A stretch of 64,000 nt of DNA from Bin55 sp009840545. GTDB taxonomy: Bacteria > Pseudomonadota > Gammaproteobacteria > Pseudomonadales > Azotimanducaceae. A program made the position numbers and the translations under genes. The first letter of the stretch is position 1; each line of letters begins with the position of its first letter. The stretch lies in contig OZ242357.1 of assembly GCA_965208815.1 (NCBI GenBank), forward strand, positions 3,286,001 through 3,350,000. Direction: 5' to 3'. Shown here in pieces: positions 58,751 through 64,000 of the stretch. The notes below the pieces were generated by a model. The model searched no databases, was not told the origin of the DNA, and worked only from the letters and a program-made list of their open reading frames with translations.

Positions 58751-60580
58751 CTAATGTGGATGCGAGTGGGCAGGGTGATCCGGACTCGTTTCCGAAACGA
58801 TGTGCTCCAGACGGTGAACGCTCTCTGTATTGAGAAAAGCTTTTTGGGAGTGTTGTGTCAAGAGAAGTTGGGCGTAGAGTGCTTGCGTTTCGCCCACTGG
58901 AAGATCATCGAAGTATTCATACGCGCGTTGAGGATACTCTCTGCACCAATCCACCGATATCCAGCGCAGGAAACGAACTTGTGCGTCTTCTGAAGTGCCT
59001 TGCATTAGATCCGCAGCCTCCTCATAGCTGTCCTGACGGCCAAGGACGCTTCCGATCCAAAATAGAGCTCGATGTCGTGTCTTGTCGTCACGCGCTTGGC
59101 TAGCTAGCTCGACGGCTAGTTCTGTGTCGTAGCCGGCGACTTGTCCGATCACAAAAACTTCCTGGCCGATTCCATTTTCATCGGAAGGGAGGCTCAGCGC
59201 CATGTTTAAGGCCAACTGTGGGTCGGATCGACTAACTCCCGCCAAGACCGCGCCGATCAAGTCTCTTGGTGAATCGGGATCTTCGAGCTTCATTTGCTGT
59301 GCCCAGTCAAGCGCAATGTGAGGATCGTTTTCAGCCCACTGCAAGACGAGCGCGCCTATTACATTCTCCTTGTCGTAGCCTTCCGGCATGTCGCCTAGTC
59401 TCTTCGCTGCGGCATCGGGCTCAATGTACGCAAGCTCAAACATGGCTAGCCTCTGACTCCAGATTCTCAAGCGCTCTGGAACGACGGAGAGTGAGTCCAG
59501 CAAGTTTGAGGGATCGGACTCGGCCCAGGCGGCGAGGGATGCTCTTTGCATTCGACTTTTGTCTCCTTCCTCGTCCAAGCGTGTGGCCATTGAAAGTGCC
59601 GCCACCGGAGCGTACTGGGACCATCGGGCGAGGGCGCGGGCAAGGATATCTGGATCGTGGTCCCGCATTGCGACAGCAACTGCAAATGCTGTGTGAGAAT
59701 CGCCCCGGTCGAGGCTGATTAGCAAGTCGCCCAGCATTGTTGCACGGCCCTGATCCGAAAACAGCGAATTTGTGACTTCGCGAATGGCATCCAGGCCGCC
59801 TTCTCTTAGAAACGCTTTGACAATGTGGTTCAGCAGACGTCGTTCGATGTCCGTAGCTCGTTCCACTCTTGAACCGTGTCTTGAGAGATACAGTGAAAGT
59901 GCTGTTCTGTGATCCTCTACCGGCAAACGGACCAGGTTTTGAGCCAGGCTGTCGAGCACCAGCTGTTTGTCCCCGAGTTTTCGGCCAATCTCGAGCAACT
60001 CCGCTTCCTCCAAGTCTGTTGCGCCGAGCAGGATTCCGGAAATTGCGGCTCTTTTGTCCGATTTGACTAGCGATGCCGCGTATGCTGTCGCGTCGTTCAG
60101 ATCTTTATTCGCCCACTCTGAAAAAACAGCCTCAATCATAGCGCCACGACGACTCTCTTTACGGTTTTCCGCCAAACGCATAGCACTGCGAGGGTTCTCG
60201 AACGCCAATGTCTGCAGAATCATTAATTGCGCCTCGAATCGGAGTTGTCCGTCTTCGACACCTCCCGCCATCCGAAAAAGATCCGCAAGGCGTTCTTCAT
60301 TGGCGTGTCGCAGGAGTGTGCCAAGAACCAGCGCGCGTCCAGAGGAGCTCTTTCCTGCCATGAGCTGCGCGAGATCTGTCGAACTGCGAACGGTTGCCGA
60401 GTTCACATTAGAAGAGGTGGAATGGGAGTTTGAAGAACCAGACTTCGATGGAAACTCGGGTGCCGACTCTGATCTGTCATCGACAAGAAGCAAGAAACCT
60501 AGAAAGGCGATCAGGCCAAGTATGAGGCCCCCAGCAGCTCCGTAGATCAAGCTCGTGGTTCGTTGGTGAGTGGGTACCAT
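58751..60580 (-). CDS. Membrane-anchored helical-repeat protein, copy 1
   Basis: About 609 aa: one N-terminal membrane helix (SLIYGAAGGLILGLIAFLGF), a Ser-rich linker, then a long alpha-helical solenoid with a recurring WAxxDPxxAxxxA pattern (AAWAESDPSNLLDSL, LQWAENDPHIALDWA, GVSRSDPQLALNMAL). This is typical of HEAT/TPR-like scaffolds that bind other proteins in the periplasm. It is paralogous to 61614-63446. The start is uncertain: an upstream ATG at 60622 lies inside a hairpin, so the ATG at 60580 is preferred and gives a length equal to the paralogue. It probably follows the heme-protein gene in one operon. Function unknown; no enzyme motif is seen. Confidence 0.65.
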   Translation of the reverse strand: MVPTHQRTTSLIYGAAGGLILGLIAFLGFLLLVDDRSESAPEFPSKSGSSNSHSTSSNVNSATVRSSTDLAQLMAGKSSSGRALVLGTLLRHANEERLADLFRMAGGVEDGQLRFEAQLMILQTLAFENPRSAMRLAENRKESRRGAMIEAVFSEWANKDLNDATAYAASLVKSDKRAAISGILLGATDLEEAELLEIGRKLGDKQLVLDSLAQNLVRLPVEDHRTALSLYLSRHGSRVERATDIERRLLNHIVKAFLREGGLDAIREVTNSLFSDQGRATMLGDLLISLDRGDSHTAFAVAVAMRDHDPDILARALARWSQYAPVAALSMATRLDEEGDKSRMQRASLAAWAESDPSNLLDSLSVVPERLRIWSQRLAMFELAYIEPDAAAKRLGDMPEGYDKENVIGALVLQWAENDPHIALDWAQQMKLEDPDSPRDLIGAVLAGVSRSDPQLALNMALSLPSDENGIGQEVFVIGQVAGYDTELAVELASQARDDKTRHRALFWIGSVLGRQDSYEEAADLMQGTSEDAQVRFLRWISVDWCREYPQRAYEYFDDLPVGETQALYAQLLLTQHSQKAFLNTESVHRLEHIVSETSPDHPAHSHPH

Positions 60581-60598
60581 TGTAAATGTGAACATCAT

Positions 60599-60628
60599 GC
60601 GGCTATGCGCTGCTTTGCGCATAGCCGC
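60599..60628 (-). terminator. Hairpin between heme-protein and helical-repeat genes
   Basis: Perfect 12-bp inverted repeat GCGGCTATGCGC with a 6-nt loop. No T-run follows, so it may be an intra-operon attenuating or stabilising hairpin rather than a full terminator. Confidence 0.5.
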
Positions 60629-60671
60629 ATGGATGACTCTTAGCTGCAGTAGCCGATTTAAAGCCTACTGC

Positions 60672-61361
60672 TCAATCGAAGGTTCGGCTATTCTCCCCAA
60701 AGACATAATCATCTGCCGACAGGAAAGTCGCACCAATGCGGGTTGATGCCGTTGACGGGGTCATCCAGTACTGGGTTGAATTGAAGGCGTCATTGGGCAA
60801 GGGATCGCTATGCGAAATGAGATCGGAGATGTCCTTTGTGAGAACATCCTCAACATCCATGCCACCCCCAATTGGCAGTGGATTGAATTGGCTGTCGTGC
60901 ACGCCGGGCTGATGGCAATTAAAGCAACCTTGCTTGTCTTCAATCAGCGGATTGGATGACTCAGTTCCTCTGATTTTAGTTTTTTGGTAGGACTCGGCTG
61001 AGTGCATACTGCATTTCTGGAAAATAATGTTCCATTCCGACAGTTCGTGGATTTGCCAGCCGTCGTTATATCTAGGGTCGGGGCAGTCGCGTTGCGCAAA
61101 CACGAAATAGACCCAGCGGTCCCCAGTTTCGTGAAATGCGATGGGACTGTCCGAGTCGTTCTCCTCGTTTTCCAGCGCATCGTTTAATTGTGCTTCTAAC
61201 TCCGTGGCCAAGTCGTTCGACAGGTCAACCGGAGCCTCCTGAAGGACGTCAGCTTGCGCCGCCGCGGCTGTGCAAGCGAGCAGCGACACCATCGCTGCGA
61301 ACAGCAATCTGGGGGAGTTGGAGTATTTGGAGTGCATACCGATGGTTTGAGACAATTTCAT
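60672..61361 (-). CDS. Secreted heme c-type (CxxCH) protein, copy 1
   Basis: The 229-aa protein has a signal region ending in LLACTAAAAQA at about residue 37, an acidic segment, an FVFAQRDCPDPRYNDGW segment, and the heme c motif CFNCHQP near residue 155. Met residues further on could be the axial ligand. The general layout (WVYFVF..., then a single CxxCH) resembles cytochrome P460-like or other monoheme proteins exported to the periplasm. The ATG at 61361 was chosen because an almost identical start and upstream block occur at 63640. It probably heads an operon with the helical-repeat gene downstream. Confidence 0.7.
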   Translation of the reverse strand: MKLSQTIGMHSKYSNSPRLLFAAMVSLLACTAAAAQADVLQEAPVDLSNDLATELEAQLNDALENEENDSDSPIAFHETGDRWVYFVFAQRDCPDPRYNDGWQIHELSEWNIIFQKCSMHSAESYQKTKIRGTESSNPLIEDKQGCFNCHQPGVHDSQFNPLPIGGGMDVEDVLTKDISDLISHSDPLPNDAFNSTQYWMTPSTASTRIGATFLSADDYVFGENSRTFD

Positions 61362-61408
61362 ATCTGAGCCTCGAATCCAGTTTGAGTACTCAAGCAGTTT
61401 AACACACA
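61362..61408 (-). promoter_or_regulatory. Conserved upstream block and promoter of heme-protein gene copy 1
   Basis: On the minus strand this reads TGTGTGTTAAACTGCTTG, then GTACTCAAACTGGATTCGAG, up to the ATG. The same block with few changes precedes copy 2 at 63640. TTAAACT is a likely -10, with TTGTCG 17 bp further upstream as a possible -35. Confidence 0.5.
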
Positions 61409-61613
61409 AAAGCGACACACGACAAAGTAATAGCGGTCTCTCGAAATAATGAGCTGCAACTCCGTCACCTCTTGCTGAATGTTGTAATTTGTTGTGTTCT
61501 CCGGCGGACGGTTCTTGAGTCAAGTGTAGCTTCAGGTATAGAGGAAACAAATAGAATACTTTTGTTGGTAAGCGAATCACCAATTGAAAAATCTGTTGGA
61601 ACGAGGTGTCCGG

Positions 61614-63446
61614 GTGAAGACTAAGAACCTAAGCGGTATCGTCAATGGCTACTTCACCGGCGGCTTGATTGCAGTGACTCTGCTGACGTTCACTGCTGCC
61701 GCATGCATAAATTTTTGGGGACGCGACACTACTCCTTTACAAAGTGAGAATCTCACTGGTGTTTCGGGGTCCTTGAACGGGAAGGCAGTGAAGTCCCCGG
61801 CTCCCGCTGACTCGCTCGTCTTTACGCCCGATTTGCAGGAAGTGCTCGTTAGATTGGAAGGATCAAGTAGACCGGAGCGGCTACTAATCTTGCATGGACT
61901 CTTTGGCGAGGCGAAACTAAACGGTCTTGAACAGCTTCTTGTCGAGATTGGCAGGACTGGCGAAAGCATCTACAGCTTTGAGATTCAGCGTGCTGTTGTA
62001 CAGCAAATGTCAACTCGCGACCCTCGATACACCTTGAAGACCATTGGTAGCCTTCAACTTTCTCGAGGAAATCAGCTGGTAGAAATTGTCTTTCAAGAGT
62101 GGGCGATGCGGAACTTGGATGAAGCAATCGAATTTGCTGAAACACTGGGATACGATGCCAGGGCAGCGGCATTGGACGGACTGTTGCACTCGCGGTTGGA
62201 TCTACCTCATGATCGTCTTCTCAAAATCGCCCGAAGCCTCGGCATTGAAAGACACTTCCTTGATGGAGTCGCCATCCGCGCGATGGATGAGAAAATCGAA
62301 GACCCGAGGAAGAGGTGGCATGAACTGTTCAATGAAATACGGATCAACACGGACACATTGAGCGATGCCCAAAAGCAACTGGTTGTTCAGGTAGGTGCTC
62401 TCCATCTAGCAAAGGGCGGATCGGAAGCTCTTCAGGACATTCTTGGAACTTTAGCTAATAGGGAACTTCGCAGTTCGATTCTTGAGGAGATTGTGGAGAG
62501 GGTCGCCATGCGAGACCCCGAAACCGTCCTCAACCTGATTAAGGATGCCGACGGACTGGAGCAGAACACTCTGCGAGGTATGTTGAGGGCATATGCAAGA
62601 TTTGAACCTGAAAAAGCTCACGAGGCCGCACGTGAGGCAGATGCAGGGGGGATTCGAATGCAGAGAACTGTTGTGGAATCATGGGCCACCATCGATCCGG
62701 TCGCGCTTCTTACTTCCCTTGATCGACTCCCAAAGACGCTGCGTGCATGGGGCCGCGAAATTGCTCTGAACTCCCTGGCTCGCCAAGATCCCGTGGCTGC
62801 CGCCGCGAAGCTCGAAGGCGTGGGGGATGAGTATCTCAAGCGAAACATTGCTCGTTTTATTGCCCGTCAATGGGCCAAGGATGATCCACGAGCAGCGTTT
62901 GAATGGTCCAAAACCAATCAGGACGATGAAGACTTAAGCACCGAACTCCAAGATATCGTTTTAAGACGAGTGGCTATGGAGAATCCGCAATTGGCAATGG
63001 AAATGGCCATGGGCGAAGAGCTGGCCGGTGGCATCGGGTTGGAAGCATCTGTCATATCAGCGGTCGCTGCGTTCAACGTCGAGGAGGCCATCGCCATGCT
63101 TGGAAACTCGCGGAACAAAGCGACCCGCATAGCCGCCGTTCCCGACATCGGAAAAGCACTTGTCACCAAGGGGAGATCGGATCAAGCACTCGCATTGGTG
63201 AATGACGAGCCAATTGAAGCGAAGCGGGAGTATTTCAACCTCATAGTCAACGCCTGGGCCGAGTCCGACTATGAGGACCTCTACCGAAAACGTAGCAAAC
63301 TTCCAGACGATGAGCAAACAATGGCTCGGGTCGCTATAGCAATTTCCTCAATAAGTTCACTCGAGCTCACTTCCTTTACCGCGGACCAGGAGAAATTCCT
63401 CCTCAAGCATTTGCCTCCGGCGTTTCTTCCAAATCTTGATCAGTAG
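61614..63446 (+). CDS. Membrane-anchored helical-repeat protein, copy 2
   Basis: The 610-aa paralogue of 58751-60580. It has an N-terminal membrane helix (GGLIAVTLLTFTAAACINFW), a linker, then the same alpha solenoid with WAxxDPxxAxxW units (ESWATIDPVALLTSL, ARQWAKDDPRAAFEWSK). Shared local patterns include LPKTLRAWGREIALNSLARQDP against VPERLRIWSQRLAMFELAYI. The frame is open to a TTG at 61584, but GTG at 61614 has GAGG upstream and gives a length equal to copy 1. The heme-protein copy 2 follows 193 bp downstream on the same strand, so gene order is reversed relative to copy 1. Function unknown. Confidence 0.65.
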   Translation: MKTKNLSGIVNGYFTGGLIAVTLLTFTAAACINFWGRDTTPLQSENLTGVSGSLNGKAVKSPAPADSLVFTPDLQEVLVRLEGSSRPERLLILHGLFGEAKLNGLEQLLVEIGRTGESIYSFEIQRAVVQQMSTRDPRYTLKTIGSLQLSRGNQLVEIVFQEWAMRNLDEAIEFAETLGYDARAAALDGLLHSRLDLPHDRLLKIARSLGIERHFLDGVAIRAMDEKIEDPRKRWHELFNEIRINTDTLSDAQKQLVVQVGALHLAKGGSEALQDILGTLANRELRSSILEEIVERVAMRDPETVLNLIKDADGLEQNTLRGMLRAYARFEPEKAHEAAREADAGGIRMQRTVVESWATIDPVALLTSLDRLPKTLRAWGREIALNSLARQDPVAAAAKLEGVGDEYLKRNIARFIARQWAKDDPRAAFEWSKTNQDDEDLSTELQDIVLRRVAMENPQLAMEMAMGEELAGGIGLEASVISAVAAFNVEEAIAMLGNSRNKATRIAAVPDIGKALVTKGRSDQALALVNDEPIEAKREYFNLIVNAWAESDYEDLYRKRSKLPDDEQTMARVAIAISSISSLELTSFTADQEKFLLKHLPPAFLPNLDQ

Positions 63447-63596
63447 AGTCTGAATCTCTCGGTTTGTGTTCTCTTCCACACCGCGTGCTCGAAGCCGGTG
63501 CATTCCGAACCTCTAAAGCGCAATCCTAAAGTATCACGGGTGCATTTTGGGGTTTTTTAATTCTCCCATCCAGTTGAGATTTTCAGGACAACTGTG

Positions 63597-63639
63597 TGCT
63601 ACACTGCTTGGGTACTCAAAATGGATTAGAGGCTCACAC
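63597..63639 (+). promoter_or_regulatory. Conserved upstream block and promoter of heme-protein gene copy 2
   Basis: TGCTACACT (63597-63605) is an extended -10-like sequence, followed by GCTTGGGTACTCAAAATGGA, which is nearly identical to the block upstream of copy 1. Confidence 0.5.
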
Positions 63640-64000
63640 ATGAAATTGTCTCAAACCATCGGAATGCACTCCAAACCGTCCAACTCTCTCAGATTGCTGT
63701 TCGCAGCGATGGTGTCGCTGCTCGTTTGCGCCACCGCGGTGGCGCAAGCTGACGTCCTTCAGGAGGCTCCGGTTGACCTGTCGAACGACATGGCCACGGA
63801 GTTAGAAGCACAATTGAACGATGCGCTGGAAAACGAGGAGAACGACACGGACAATCCCGTAGCATGCTGTGGCAGATGGGCCATCTACGCTTACGTAGAC
63901 AGAGATTGTCCAGATCCCGCCACCAACACGGGCTGGGAGGAACACCCGGATACTGAAGACGGAAAGGCTCAAGTCACACAAAAGTGCACTATGCGTTCTG
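63640..64000 (+). CDS. Secreted heme-protein paralogue, copy 2 (cut by window end)
   Basis: The first 120 codons are present. Residues 1-70 are almost identical to copy 1 (MKLSQTIGMHSK, LLFAAMVSLL, then ADVLQEAPVDLSND and LEAQLNDALENEEND). The sequence then diverges (CCGRWAIYAYVDRDCPDPAT against the RWVYFVFAQRDCPDP region of copy 1). The heme motif region lies beyond the window. High identity at the N-terminus and promoter, with divergence afterwards, suggests duplication followed by selection on the mature part or recombination of the 5' end. Confidence 0.75.
   Translation, partial: MKLSQTIGMHSKPSNSLRLLFAAMVSLLVCATAVAQADVLQEAPVDLSNDMATELEAQLNDALENEENDTDNPVACCGRWAIYAYVDRDCPDPATNTGWEEHPDTEDGKAQVTQKCTMRS

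Overview
The window reads as a chromosomal segment of a Gram-negative bacterium, most likely a proteobacterium. The signs are Sec signal peptides, outer-membrane beta-barrel C-termini ending in Phe, a TlpA-like thioredoxin and a c-type heme protein. It carries an unusually high load of insertion sequences and freshly broken genes, together with very large Ig/cadherin/fibronectin-repeat surface proteins and the remains of a sterol C-24 methyltransferase. That combination resembles an animal-associated, possibly sponge-type, symbiont undergoing genome decay. This lifestyle is inference; no taxonomic marker gene is present.

Layout. 0-3 kb: an IS110-family 3' remnant, a small basic protein overlapping a four-helix membrane protein, and small unknown genes. 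3-6.3 kb: a 640-aa thioredoxin-like periplasmic protein and an unknown anchored protein whose frame continues past one in-frame TGA. 6.3-9.4 kb: a 100-bp palindromic MITE, a defective IS5-family element that cut the end of a secreted YHYH-like protein, and an IS3 remnant. 9.5-12.7 kb: a kexin/subtilisin-like secreted protease (prodomain, Calx-beta, CARDB, S8, P domain) interrupted by one in-frame TGA. 13-14 kb: a frameshifted ERG6-like sterol methyltransferase. 14.4-17 kb: a secreted unknown protein and a decayed AAA ATPase whose intact paralogue is at 57.2 kb. 17.1-19.7 kb: IS3, IS256 and IS110 scraps and a complete IS1380-family element with an 8-bp target duplication. 19.7-22.2 kb: two small envelope proteins, a frameshifted DNA methyltransferase-HNH fusion, and a zinc-ribbon ORF.

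23.3-54.7 kb is dominated by three paralogous giant autotransporter-like adhesins. They have 2110 and 2744 aa (in tandem) and about 2608 aa (opposite strand, one frameshift). Each has a signal peptide, an Fn3 domain, many Ig/cadherin-like repeats and a C-terminal beta-barrel. Between the second and third lies a mobile-element island: a 1712-bp unit with perfect terminal repeats and an 8-bp target duplication that contains an IS110-family transposase, then IS5, IS256, IS21, a second IS110-family element and IS3 pieces, followed by an HNH protein and a PD-(D/E)XK-like protein.

55-64 kb holds a DUF3800 protein, the intact AAA ATPase, and two copies of a two-gene module: a membrane-anchored helical-repeat protein of about 610 aa and a secreted CxxCH heme protein. 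The copies are arranged divergently and the second is cut by the window end.

The points most worth following up are the TIR/TSD unit carrying an IS110-family gene and its MITE-like relative, the conserved RNA-like region downstream of three IS110-family copies, the bacterial sterol methyltransferase relic, the giant adhesin family, and the two genes split by a single in-frame TGA.
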